The notes under the pieces: generated by a model
What the model was told of the DNA's origin: nothing
The model's input: the letters and a program-made list of their open reading frames with translations, nothing else
Databases searched by the model: none
Made by a program: the position numbers and the translations under genes
Part shown: piece after piece, positions 23,491 through 34,240 of the stretch
Layout of the letters: each line of letters begins with the position of its first letter
Position numbering within the stretch: position 1 is the stretch's first letter
Assembly: GCA_033060915.1 (NCBI GenBank)
Contig: CM065385.1
Coordinates: 11,830,001-11,894,000 of the forward strand
DNA: 64,000 nucleotides
Reading direction: 5' to 3'
From: Euryodendron excelsum
Lineage: Eukaryota; Streptophyta; Magnoliopsida; Ericales; Pentaphylacaceae

Positions 23491-24344
23491 TAAAAACGTC
23501 TCACTTTCCTAAAGCAGTTCTAACCATAAGAGGGCTAGAACCACTTTAGGAAAGCGGTTTTAAAAACAACAAGATTTGAAAATATAGACCAAAAGGTCAC
23601 TTTTAATGTAACACTTTCCTAAAGCAACCCTAGCCATGGAAAGGCTAGAATCACTCTAGGATTGTGATTTTGAAAACATGTTTTTGAAAAAGAGCTTTTG
23701 ATACAATTTTGAAAACAAGTTTGAAAAACGATTTTTGAAAACAACTTTTTGAAAACGAATTTTGGAAGATGCAAGACTATGATATGCACAATGCAATTTG
23801 GGGTCGTGAACATACAAGGTTAAGGCTTCACCACATAATCAAGGGGGCCGGACCCACGTGATCTTTGGTTAGACTAGAAGAAAGTTCCCGACACGATGAC
23901 TCTCCAATAGTCCAATCCTACACATGGACCGGGAATTCCCTTGTTTCAAGCATGCAAAGAAAGGGCGGGAAAGAGATGGGGGATTAAAATAGAGAAAACC
24001 CAAGTGGGTTGGAGTGAGAAGAGAGAGGGGGGAATTTAAATAGGGAGCCTACCTTGTATCTTGTTATTTGCGCGCCGTGCGGTCTTCAATCTTCGGTCTT
24101 CGTCTTGATCTTCTCCTTCAGTCTTTAAGGATTGTCTTCAAGCTTTAGATGGCAGCTCTTCAAGTCTTCGAAGGGTGGTCGAAGGCTAGTGTATGAGTGT
24201 ATGGGGGAGTGTACGAGTGTATAGGAGGCTAGGGTTTGGAAAACCTAGGGAGGCTAGGGTTAAGAGATGCTCGAGCTTTGTATATCGAAATATAGGATTC
24301 TTAGGTTAAGTTTGCAGACCCTTTTCACGTTGAACGAGGCTCTG

Positions 24345-24352
24345 TATTTATA
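24345..24352 (-). promoter_or_regulatory. TATA box, E1 5' LTR
   Basis: TATAAATA on the minus strand with CTC/CAGAGCC flanks identical to the other LTRs. The palindrome triplet lies 16-114 bp upstream in element sense. Confidence 0.75.
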
Positions 24353-24367
24353 GAGGGAAGACAAACC

Positions 24368-24466
24368 TGGCGCCTGTTGTAGTGGCGCCAGGCCAAATTC
24401 TACACTGGCGCCACTAGGAGTGGCGCCAGGCCATTTTTTGGCTTGGCGCCACTATTAGTGGCGCCA
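24368..24466. promoter_or_regulatory. GGCGCC palindrome triplet, 38-bp spacing (E1 5' LTR)
   Basis: The best-preserved copy: units start at 24368, 24406 and 24444. Each is 23 bp with intact TGGCGCC and GGCGCCA arms in at least the second and third units. Each could form a hairpin or bind a dimeric protein. Confidence 0.85.
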
Positions 24467-25295
24467 GCCAATTAGGAAAGATTGAAGGTCGGCAAGCAAC
24501 GTATCTTTGACTAGATTTGGGCACCTGTACTAGTGACTACCATGCAATTTTTAGCCTAGCTTCACTAGGAGTGACTCCGGAAAGTCCGGGAATGATTTGG
24601 CGGAGCCGGGAATGACCCGGAGCGCTGGAAAGGAGCAGGAACACTTAAAATAGTGTCCTGGAGATATTTGACTTGAAAAATGAAGATTGGATGTGTCGGA
24701 AAGGTCGATCGAGCCTTTAGGGGCAAAACGGTCAATCGGACTAAGAAACTGCCGAGGCGAACTCGGATTGTCTCGGAAAAAGATTTGGGATCTGGAAACA
24801 TTATTTAGAATGTTCCCAGAGGTTGCCAGTTTGATTCCCAGAGCCGGCGTGGTCGGAAAAGGAGACCGGCCCACTAGGGGCAAAATGGTCATTTTGTACT
24901 GGGTTTGTCGGAACTGACTCGAAATGGTCCAGAAAGGTAAAGGAAGGTTGAGAATACTACAAAAAGTATTCTCGGGACATTACCGGTTTGATACTCAAAG
25001 CCGGTATGGTCGAAGAAGGAGACCGGCCCTCCAGGGGCAAAACGGTTATTTTGTACCGGGTTGGCCGGAACTGACTCGAAAGGATCCGGAAAGAGAAGGG
25101 GAGGTTGAGAACACTATAAAAAGTATTCTCAGGAGGTTACCGGTTTGATACCTAGAGCCGGTGTGGTTCTCGGGGCGTTTGGATGCCTAGGGGCAAAATG
25201 GTCATCCTGACCGAAAAGTCTTGGAAAAGGTCCTAAGGGTAGTTTGGTCCTTTTCCACCGAAGTGGGCTAATAGCCACTGGTGTTGACCTAGGTT

Positions 25296-26150
25296 TTGAG
25301 TGTTTCCACCACTCTAACGGTGTGAGTATTTTTGCTACTTGGACGGGGTTGAGTATTTCCGCTACTCGGACGGGGTTGAGTATTTCCGCTACTCAGACGG
25401 GGTTGATGATTTGGGAGTATTTCCACTACTCAAACGGGGTTGAGTATTTTCGCTACTCGGACGGGGTTGATGATTTGTGAGTATTTCCGCTACTCTAACG
25501 GCTGTGTGAGTATTTTCGCTACTCTAACGGTTCTGTGAGTACTTCCGCTACTCTAACGGTTCTGTGAGTATTTCTGCTACTCTAACGGTTCTGTGGGTAG
25601 TTTTGCTACTCGGACCATCTTGAGGAATAAACTATCTCGAGAGAGGGATTGGAAAGGGGTCTTACCGTCTCCGAAGAGACGTGCCTGGATTGGAACCGTC
25701 TCGAGGAATAAACTGTCTCGAGAGAGGGATTGGAAAGGGGTCTTACCGTCTCCGAAGAGACGTGCCTGGGTTTTGAGTGTTTCCGCCACTCTAACGGTTT
25801 TGTGAGTATTTCCGCTACTCTAACGGTTTTGTGAGTGTTTTCGCCACTCTAACGGTTTTGTGAGTAGTTTTGCTACTCGGACCGTCTCGAGGAATAAACT
25901 GTCTCGAGAGAGGGATTGGAAAGGGGTCTTACCGTCTCCGAAGAGACATGCCTGGATTGGAATTGTCTCGAGGAATAAACTGTCTCGAGAGAGGGATTGG
26001 AAAGGAGTCTTACCATCTTCGAAGAGACGTGCCTGGGTTTTGAGTGTTTCCACCACTCTAACGGTTTTGTGAGTATTTCCGCTACTTTAACGGTTTTGTG
26101 AGTGTTTCCGCCACTCTAATGGTTTTGGGAGTAGTTTTGCTACTCGGACC
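25296..26150. repeat. 29-bp TCTAACGG array with CTCGAG units (E1 5' LTR)
   Basis: Roughly ten copies of (T/C)TCTAACGG, each beside a GAGTATTTCCGCTACTC-like hairpin, and four longer CTCGAG/GAGACG units. The AACGG core is kept in nearly all copies while flanking bases drift (one copy has AATGG). Confidence 0.8.
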
Positions 26151-26386
26151 GTCTCGAGGAATAAACTGTCTAGAGAGAGGGATTGGAATTGAAATAAGAA
26201 AGGACAATGCCCCTAAAGGCATTTTGGTCATTTTGCCTCTATTTGGGCCTGACAAGCCCGCGAAGCAATGGAAAGACGGAATTTGGACCTAGAGAATTGG
26301 TTTCGATTGGAATATGCCCAAAATGACTTGAAAACAAGTCTGGACGGAGTGTAGACTGCCGAGCGGTCAAAAATGGGGTGCTTACA

Positions 26387-26391
26387 ATGCT
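26387..26391. repeat. Target site duplication ATGCT, E1 right side
   Basis: Identical to 6775-6779. It is part of the interrupted RNase H sequence of E0. Confidence 0.95.
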
Positions 26392-27635
26392 GCCCCACAA
26401 CACACCCCATGGAAGTATCTAGAACTGACATGTACATCAACAAAGGGTGCCCTAGGGTTGGTGCTACTAAGATTGGAGGACTCCGTAAGTAGTCCTTGAT
26501 TCTTTCAAAAGCTATCTGGAAATTATCATTCCATTCCTTCAGAACATCTTTCTTAAGGAGTTTAAAAATAGGCTCAAAGAGATGAGTCATTTGAGTGATG
26601 AACCTACTGATGAAGTTTAATTTCCCCAAGAAGGACTGAATCTCTTTTTCCCCTCTCAGAGTTAGCATTTCAACAATGGACTTGACTTTGGCAGGATCAA
26701 TCTCTATTCCCTTTTCATTGACTATAAACCCCAGTAACTTCCCTGAAGATACCCCAAATGTGCATTTGGTAGGATTTAGCTTGAGTTGGTATTTATGGAG
26801 TCGATCAAACACCATCCACATGTTAAACAGGTGGTCGTCCTATTGCTTAGATTTGACAATCATGTCATTTACATAAATTTCGACTTCTCAATGTATCATG
26901 TCATGGAACAAGGTTACCATGGCCTTTTAGTAAGTTGCCACTATAATGCAAAAGCCCAAATGGCATAATTTGTAACGATATACTCCCCAAGGGGTGATAA
27001 AAGCAATTTTCCTTCAATCTTCTTCGGCAAGTTTGATTTGTTTGTACCCCAAAAAGCTATTCATGAAGGAGAACATTTCATGAGTGAGCAAGTCTATGTG
27101 TGGAAGAGGGAAATCATCCTTTGGATTGGCCTGGTTAAGGTATTGAAAGTCAATACACATCTGTGCACTTTGCCATCTTTCTTGGGAATGGGGACGATGT
27201 TAGCTAGCCATTGGGGATACTCTACTACTTGCAAAAATCCCACTTGGAATTGTTTAATCACCTCTTCTTTGATTTTCAAGCTCCATTCTAGCTTGAGTCC
27301 TCTCAACTTTTGCTTGAAAGGTTTCATTTGTGAATCTAAGGGTAACCTGTGTTCAACGATGGATTCATCTAGCCCAGGCATATCTTGATAAGAGCAGGAA
27401 AAAACATCGAGGTAGGCAAGTAATAGTTCTAGTAACTCTTTTGCTTGAAAGGTTTCATTTGTGAATCTAAGGGTAACCTGTGTTCAACGATGGATTCATC
27501 TAGCCCAGGCATATCTTGATAAGAGCAGGAAAAAACATCGAGGTAGGCAAGTAATAGTTCTAGTAACTCTTTGCGCTGCCACTGTTCTAACCCGGTGCCA
27601 ATTTTGAGCTCCTTTGGACTCTGCTTATCCCCCAA
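26392..27635 (-). pseudogene. E0: reverse transcriptase and start of RNase H, decayed
   Basis: Minus-strand segments in order: a PR-RT linker (27635-27429), MPGLDESIVEHRLPLD and WLANIVPIPKKDGKV (27381-27094), the active-site box at 26864-26875, then KLNPTKCTFGV, KLLGFIV, ID..KV..I, and LGKLNFISRFI (26821-26400) running into the RNase H motif VVGQH at the E1 insertion. The active-site box reads YVND instead of YVDD, so a catalytic aspartate is lost, and stops and frame changes separate the blocks. A perfect 132-bp tandem duplication sits in the N-terminal part. RT would copy element RNA into DNA; this copy cannot. Confidence 0.85.
27308..27571. repeat. Perfect 132-bp tandem duplication in E0 RT
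   Basis: 27308-27439 and 27440-27571 read identically by eye. The length is 44 codons, so it does not shift the frame. Confidence 0.85.
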
Positions 27636-28715
27636 AGTAACTATTTCTATCTCTTCAATGCTTGGGGTGCTACGGTTCTCATGCCGTTCTACTTGTTCTT
27701 AAATTTCCTCTGGTACTTCATCTGTATAGTGCACATCCAATTCAATTCCCAATTGTTGATAATCAAATTCAGTGTTAAAGTCATTATTTGTCATATTGGA
27801 CATTCTCTGGATTAGGTGAGCAAGGCATTGGATACAAGGGTCCATGACCTGGAAAATAATGCACAACGAATCAAACAAAAGGAGTACTTTTTTGTTAATA
27901 GTGAACTGGATTAAAAGCTTGAAACAAGTAAATCATAAAGATAGCATTTGCTTACGGCAAGACTAATGCTTTGGGATTTGCTCTAGTGAGCATTGTTCCA
28001 AAACTTGCAGGTATGAATGATGTCCTTGCTGTCCCAGTTGTGAAGTTTCTCATTTGGAAGCATTGTTCAAATGGACCCATCTTAAGTTATTTTAGCATCA
28101 GCCATCATGATAGGTGCTTCTTCTTGAATTTTCCTTTCCTTGAACTTTTACCCGATGCTAATATTACCTTTCCCATGTCTAATTGTTTGAATTGATCAAG
28201 GAGCTCCATGGCTGCTTTCCTGTCAGACCTTTTCTTTTGTGCTGCCTCTCTCCTCTATTTTCTCATAGGTTAGTACCCCAGCTTGAAGGTGGGTTTGGCT
28301 AATGGTATTTCTATGATCTCAGGCCTTCCTTGTAAGTATTTCACCAAGCCTTTACCTGGATGGAAACCATTTGTTTTGAATTTTGGGAATATTTTGGCTC
28401 CACTTGATCTTCCTTCTATATGACTGTGATATATTCGAATGACTAGATGCAGGAGGGGGGCGACCCTATGTCAGGTGAGACGGTGTCAGTTTTATATACA
28501 GCAAACTCTTTTTCAACAAAGACAGAGATCAACTTGGAGCCTATGACGAACTTGACTGTTTGATGAAGACTAGAAGGGACTGCGCCAGCCGAATGAATCT
28601 ATGGTCATCCTAACAACAAGTTGTAAACAGCCAGAATCTGTAGGACTTGAAATTTAATTATGAAGGTTACAAGTCCTATCTCAACTGGAATTTCAATTTC
28701 CCCCATGGTTTTTCT
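27636..28715 (-). pseudogene. E0: decayed protease-RT linker region
   Basis: No frame of note. By position it is the spacer between the protease and RT of E0, which is poorly conserved and acidic in relatives. I see no inserted element here. Confidence 0.45.
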
Positions 28716-29069
28716 CTAGGAGCCATCAATAACATAGATGACTGTTTTGCTGTTGTTCAAATAGGTTTTGTCTATCCCAAGCCTTTCTAGAGTGGAATAC
28801 TGGTAAACATTCAGAGCTGATCCATTTTCTATTAATGCTTTAGCCACCATTTTTTTCCTTATTTTTACAACCACATGTAAGGCACGGGTGTGCCCCATTC
28901 CGTTAGTAGGAATCTCATCATCAAAGAAGGTAATGATATTCAGGGCGATGATGAGGCCCACAATGTTGTGCAGGTTATCGAGCGTAAAGTTCTCAAGCAC
29001 ATGGGCATCTTTATGGATCCTCAGCAAAGCATCCCAGTGTACCTCAGAGGTGAGTAGCAAGCCTAACAT
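28716..29069 (-). pseudogene. E0: aspartic protease region
   Basis: A 117-codon minus-strand frame contains GHTRALHVVVKI and ALIENGSALNV, the layout of the Tat-type retropepsin active site, where related elements have D-N-G-S. Here the catalytic aspartate is replaced by glutamate (GAA at 28827-28829), so the enzyme would be inactive. Protease normally cuts the Gag-Pol polyprotein. It lies upstream (element sense) of the RT pieces, as expected. The 300 bases beyond (29070-29381) are decayed Gag-protease linker. Confidence 0.7.
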
Positions 29070-29381
29070 CGAGATATGGGTTGGGGCTTTTCTAAGTTAT
29101 TCCATGATGTCATAATCAACTTTTCCTAGAGCTTTGGTAAATTCTGATATCTCTTGATCTGTTGGTGGGTTAAAGCTTTCATCTTCTTTATCTTTCCCTT
29201 CCCTCTTTTTTTTTTTTTTTACTTTAACGGAGGTGTAAAGTCACCCTAACTGGGTCATCCCTCCTATTTTTGCTACGGGTTCTTTAGTGTTTTGGGTCTT
29301 ATCAAGAGGTAATTCCATGGGACATTATGGAGACTGAGTATTGGCAACTGGGTCATAATAGGAACAACTACCTTTGGGTGT

Positions 29382-29386
29382 ACGGG
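29382..29386. repeat. Target duplication of solo LTR A, left copy (ACGGG)
   Basis: ACGGG here against ATGGG at 33813-33817. One C/T difference separates the copies. Confidence 0.75.
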
Positions 29387-32300
29387 TGTAAGCACCCCAT
29401 TTTGACCGCTCGGTAGTCTACAGTTCGTTCAGACTTGTATTCAAGTCAATGTGGACATATTCTGAGTCAAATGAACTTTCTAATTCTAATCCCGTCTATC
29501 CATCGCTTCGCGGGCGCACCAGGCCTGAATAGAGGCAAAATGACTAAAATGCCCTTAGGGGCATTAGTCAGTCTAATTCCAAATTAGGCACGTCTTTCTG
29601 AAGATGGTAAGTCTCCTTTCCATTTCCAATAGGCACGTCTTCCCAAAGACGGTAAGTTCCCTTTCCATATTCTAATAGGCGCGTCTTTCCGAAGACGGTA
29701 AGTCCCCTTTCCAATTCCAATAGACATGTCTTTCCGAAGACGGTAACTCCCCTTTCCAACCCCTTTTCCAATTCCAATTCCAATCCCTCTCTCGAGAAAG
29801 CTGATTCCTTGAGACGGTATGTCTATCCAATCCGGCACGTTTTTTGAAGAAAGTTTCTTCGGAACCGTAAGTCCCTTTAAACCTGTCGACCGGGATGAGA
29901 CCCCAAGTCCCCGAGATGGTAGAACGGTCCACCTTTAGTGCTTGTTAGCCCACCAATGTAGAAATGTCCATTTTAGCACGCCTTTCGAGAAAGTTAACTT
30001 CTTAGGCGCTAAGTCCCTTTAGCAGCTTCTCGAGACCAAGCAGTCTCGGGAATGATCGCGAACTGTCAGAGTAGCGGAAGTACTCGTAAATATCGCAATC
30101 GTTAGAGTAGCGAAAATACTCACAAGCAGGTCGATATAGGGAATTGCCAACAAACCCCTGTATCACGAGACCACGGTCAAAGTGGCAGAAGCACTCAAAA
30201 CCCAGGTCAACACCAGTGCCTGCTAGTCCACTTCGGTAAAAAATGACCAAACTGCCCCTAATGCCATTTTTTGGCATGTTTCTTGAGGTGATACCTAAGT
30301 CCTCAGAACTGTAAGTCCACCCTTTCCAAGATTGTCTTAAAGTCAATCCGGCATGATTAGGTGCCTTCTAGTCAGTTTAGGACTAATTCTGAGACTTTCC
30401 AATCAAGATGACCATTTTGCCCCTAGGCATCCGAACGCCCCGGGGACTACACCGGCTCTGGGTATCAAACTGGTAATATCCCGATAATGCTTTTTATAGT
30501 AGTCTTGACCTTCCATTATCTTTTTGGATCATTCCGTGTAGTTCCAGTAAACCCAATGCAAAATGACTATTTTGCCCTTGGTGGGTCGGTCGCTTTTTGG
30601 CCTAGCGCCACTCTTAGTTGCGCTAGAAGCATTTTTGGCCTAGTGCCACTACAATAGGCGCCAGATCATTTCTTTGTCCATAAATACAGAGCCTCCTCCA
30701 ACATGAAAGAGATCCGCAAACTCAGTCTAAAAACCCTACTTTTCGGTTTGCAGAGCTCGTAGCCTCCCAAAACCCTAGTCTCTTTTAGGTTTTCCAAATC
30801 CTAGCCTCCATACATAAACCCTAGCCTCCTATAGACTCCTACACTCTCATATACTCATACAATAGCCTCCAACCCTCCATTGAATACTTAGATTGCTGCA
30901 ACTACAAAGCCTTGAAGATTGAAGACAAACTCTTGAAGACTGGAGTGAAGACCGAAGCAAGAAAAGCAAAGTGCGCAAAGCAAAGCAAAATAAACAAGAT
31001 ACAAGATAGGCTTTCTCTTTAAGTCTACGCATCTTCCCCCTCTCTTCTCTCTCCTAACCCACTTGGGTTTTCTTCTATTTTAATCCCCCATCTTCTTCCC
31101 CCCCTTTTTGCATGCTTGAAACAAGGAAATTCCTGGTCCATGTATAGAATTAGGCTATTGGAGAGTCATCATGTCAGGGGCTTTCTTTTAGTCTAACCGG
31201 AGACTACATGGGTTCGGCACCCTTAATTATGCGGTGAAGCCTTTAACCTTGTATATTCACGACCCTCTTTGCATTGTACATATCATGATTTTCCATTCTT
31301 CCAAAATTCGTTTTCAAAGCTTGCATTAACATCGTTTTCAAACTTGCATCAAAATCTTCTTTTTCAAAACTTGTTTTTAAAATCACAATCCTAAGGTGAT
31401 TCTAGCCTTTCCATGGCTAGGTTTGCTTTAGGAAAGTGTTACATTTAAAGTGACCGATATGGTCCATATTTTCAAAACATTGTTGTTTTCAAAACCACTA
31501 TCTTAAAGTGGTTCTAACCTTCTTATGGTTAGAATCGCTTTAGGAAAGTGAGATATTTTATATACTTTCTAAAAAATCTCTTCTGAAAAATCTCTTTTCC
31601 AACATGCTTTCTAAAAACTCTCTCTAATCTCCTTTCCGAAGTTGTTTTCAAAAACTTCCTCCAATAATCTATTTTTCAAAAACTCTTTTTCAAAATTCTT
31701 TTTCCAAAAACACTCCCTAGGTTTCCTTCTTTGAAAACTCTCTCCCTAAATCTCTTTCTTAAAAATATCTTTCCTAAAAGCTCCTTTCCAAAAATGCTTT
31801 CCTCAAAGTTCACTCTCTAAAGATGCTCCTTATGTTTTCTTCCTAAACAACTCTTTCTAAAATTCTTTTTGTAAAAACTCCTCACTAGGATTTCTTTCCA
31901 AAAACTCCCTTTTCAAAATTCACTTTCCAAAAACTACTTTCTAGAATTTCTTTCCAAAAATCTCCCTTTCTAAAAACTCACTTTCCAAAAATCTCTTTTC
32001 TTAGAGTCTAAGTCAAGCCCTAGAACCTACGATTAGGAAACCCTAGTTTTCTTACCAAAAACATGATTTTTAATCTTACCTTAAAACCTAGATTTTCAAA
32101 ACCTATTTTCTACGTCAAAACTATAGTCTTCCAAATTTAGGGTTTTTAAAACATCATCCTTCCAAATCCATGTCAAATCCAATCTCCCATCTAGAAAACT
32201 AGATCCTATCCTCCGTTTTTGAAAGCAAAATCAAACATTTCTTTTAGAAACAAAATCTAATCCTTTGTTTTAGGAAATAGAAATCTCAATCCTTCCAAAT

Positions 32301-33812
32301 CTAAATCTTTCCTAATTCAAATCCTTTCTAATCTCATACTTTCCTAAACCTTAGGTTTCCAAAACTTAAATTTTCAAATCTTTCCTTAAACTTTAAGCTT
32401 CCAAATCTTTCCTAATTCCATACATTTCCAAATTTCGAAACTTTCTAAATCCCAAAACTTTCTTAAGTTAAAACTTTCTAAACTTAAATCTTTCCAAATT
32501 CTAAACTTCCCTAAACTTCAAATCTTTCCAAATCTAGAACTTTCTAAACTCAAAACTTTCCAACTTTCAAAACTTCCTTATTTCAAAAAATTCCAAATTC
32601 AAATCTTTCAAACTTTCAAAACTTTCCTAAATAAAAAATTTCCTAATTCAAAGCTTTCCTAAAATGAAACTTTTCTAAAATGAAACTTTCCTAATTCGAA
32701 CTTTTCCTAATTTGAATCTTTCCTAAATCCAATCTTTCCTAATCTTCTAATTCTAACATTCGAGTCAGATCTTTCCTAAACCTCGAGTCCTTCCTAAATC
32801 CTATCTTCCGAAGTCTAGGTTTCCTAAATCTCAATCTTTCCAAAACAACTCCAAATCCCTCTTTCAATTTCTATCTTTCCAAATCAATTTTCTAATATTT
32901 CAATTCCAATTTCCAATCCTCTATTCTAAATTCAAATCAAATTCAAATTCCAATTCAGCTTCTTCTTTCATATCAAATCTTCTATTTTTTATCGGACACT
33001 TGTTCGAACTACGACTGACCTGATTCCTCCAAAAGGATACGTAGGCAACTCTCATGGGTGCGGTCATAACTTGTTTCAAATCTCCAATTCCACAACCTTT
33101 TTTAAATTTCTAATTCCATAATTTATTTGCAAGTTTCCAATTCCAAAAATCTATTTCTAAATCTCTATTTCCAATTTCTAAAACTTTCCAAAATCAAATC
33201 TAGCTTTTCAAATTTCTTTTTAAATCAAATCAATTTCTTTCCAAATCTATTTTCCAACTCTCTTTTCTTACACTTGCATATCATGCATCATGTCTTTTTA
33301 AACATTCTTTTTCTAAAGTGGATAGGATTGAACATTTGTTAGTTGAAGACTCTCATAGGTGAATCTAGGGTAAATAGACATGTAGGTACCGCAACGGCGG
33401 GGTAAGGTGATGGCTTAGTGCATCTTCCCTACACGTAACCAACCTCTGAACCTAGATCACTGTTTTTGAAAGACCAAAATGGAGTTTATTTTCAAAAAGG
33501 GCATAATTATTTTCTAAAGGTTGCCAAACAACCTGTTTTTCTAAAAGCCCTCTCTTAAGGGAGTATTTTTAAAATCATTTTCAAAAACCCTAAGTGTAGT
33601 CTTCGGATTATGCTTAGTTTTTAGGTGACCTAACTCGCCATAATCAAGTTGGATGGTGACTCCAAATGTTTTTCAAAAGCCCTTTATTCAAGTCTATTTT
33701 TAATTCAAACCTAGTCGCATTCATTCTTCTAGGAGGGTGAGTTATAACGAGAGAGTATAGTGTTTTTCCTACTTGTGTGTATTTCTTGAGTGTGAAAAAT
33801 TTGGGCGCAACA
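29387..33812 (+). mobile_element. Solo LTR A (4426 bp)
   Basis: Begins TGTAAGCACCCC at 29387 and ends GGGCGCAACA at 33812. It is flanked directly by E0 sequence on both sides with a 5-bp duplication differing at one base. There is no internal region, so it is the product of LTR-LTR recombination. It is older-looking than the E1 LTRs: the activator array (30060-30205) is eroded, only two palindromes (30603, 30641) remain, and TATA is now ATAAATA at 30680. The pyrimidine-rich tract is 31560-32990. Confidence 0.88.
30603..30663. promoter_or_regulatory. Eroded palindrome pair, 38-bp spacing (solo LTR A)
   Basis: Units TAGCGCCACT...GCGCTA at 30603 and TAGTGCCACT...GGCGCCA at 30641. The 38-bp register persists although arms have decayed. 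ATAAATACAGAGCC follows at 30680. Confidence 0.7.
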
Positions 33813-34240
33813 ATGGGCAAAGGGATTACCATAGGCAGAGGATATGTGAGGATGGGCATGGTGGTGAGCACAGTTGGTTTCTTTGGTAGGAGCAAAGGTA
33901 ATAGAGGTCGCATGGCTTCTCAGGTGTTTGCTTAGGGTTTGGATCCAACCATGGCGACTATCGGTTCAGGTTCATATAGAGGAGTAAGAATAAGGCGGTA
34001 ATGAGGAAGATTGAGTATGATTTTGACAGCTACATTCATGTTAGATTCATAAGGTTGTATGGTTAGGAAGGTATGGTCTTGGTATTCTGGCCCTTTTAGG
34101 ACATAAGCATCCCTTTTGGAATTCTAATTGATGGGTTATACAGAGTGCCTCTGCTAGAGTTCTTGCTTTCCAGTGGTATATTCTCTTGTAATTTGTGAAT
34201 CATGGCTTTTACTAGTATGAGAGAGGTTGAACCAACATTC
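33813..34240 (-). pseudogene. E0: gag-end remnant
   Basis: Sequence between solo LTR A and the recognisable leader. The minus strand contains short open pieces with proline-rich character but no gag core. Comparison with E1 shows most of gag is missing, so a deletion joined the gag 3' part to the leader. Confidence 0.45.

Larger units (their letters stand above)
6780..26386 (-). mobile_element. E1: complete non-autonomous Tat/Ogre-type retrotransposon, 19.6 kb
   Basis: Both LTRs, primer site, polypurine tract and 5-bp target duplication are present. In element order (right to left): 5' LTR 20885-26386, primer site 20866-20882, leader to 19413, gag 19374-17317, non-coding repeat-bearing segment 17316-15377, antisense PMD-like gene 15376-13528 with leader to 12193, polypurine tract at about 12195-12209, 3' LTR 12192-6780. 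The internal region is 8.7 kb and has no protease, RT, RNase H or integrase. It is therefore a gag-only, non-autonomous element that must have been mobilised in trans. In a hand alignment of about 255 bp at the LTR 3' ends I counted 13 substitutions, 12 of them transitions. The insertion is thus not very recent. Confidence 0.92.
20885..26386 (-). mobile_element. 5' LTR of E1 (5502 bp)
   Basis: Starts TGTAAGCACC at 26386 and ends GGGCGCGACA at 20885 on the minus strand. It has the same internal order as the 3' LTR: activator array 26150-25296, GC-rich units of about 155 bp at 25250-24660, palindromes 24466-24368, TATA 24352-24345, pyrimidine-rich tract 23490-21720. It promotes the element transcript. 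Confidence 0.93.

Noticed and set aside
24565..24892. 113-codon minus-strand frame and its plus-strand partner in the LTR GC-rich units
   Set aside because: Repeats of about 155 bp read in several frames on both strands, with no domain.
25313..25485. E2F site inside TTTCCGC of the 29-bp unit
   Set aside because: One base short of the TTTSSCGC consensus, so only the AACGG match is reported.
33644..33913. 89-codon minus-strand frame crossing the end of solo LTR A
   Set aside because: It joins E0 sequence to LTR sequence across an insertion boundary, so it is a chance fusion.
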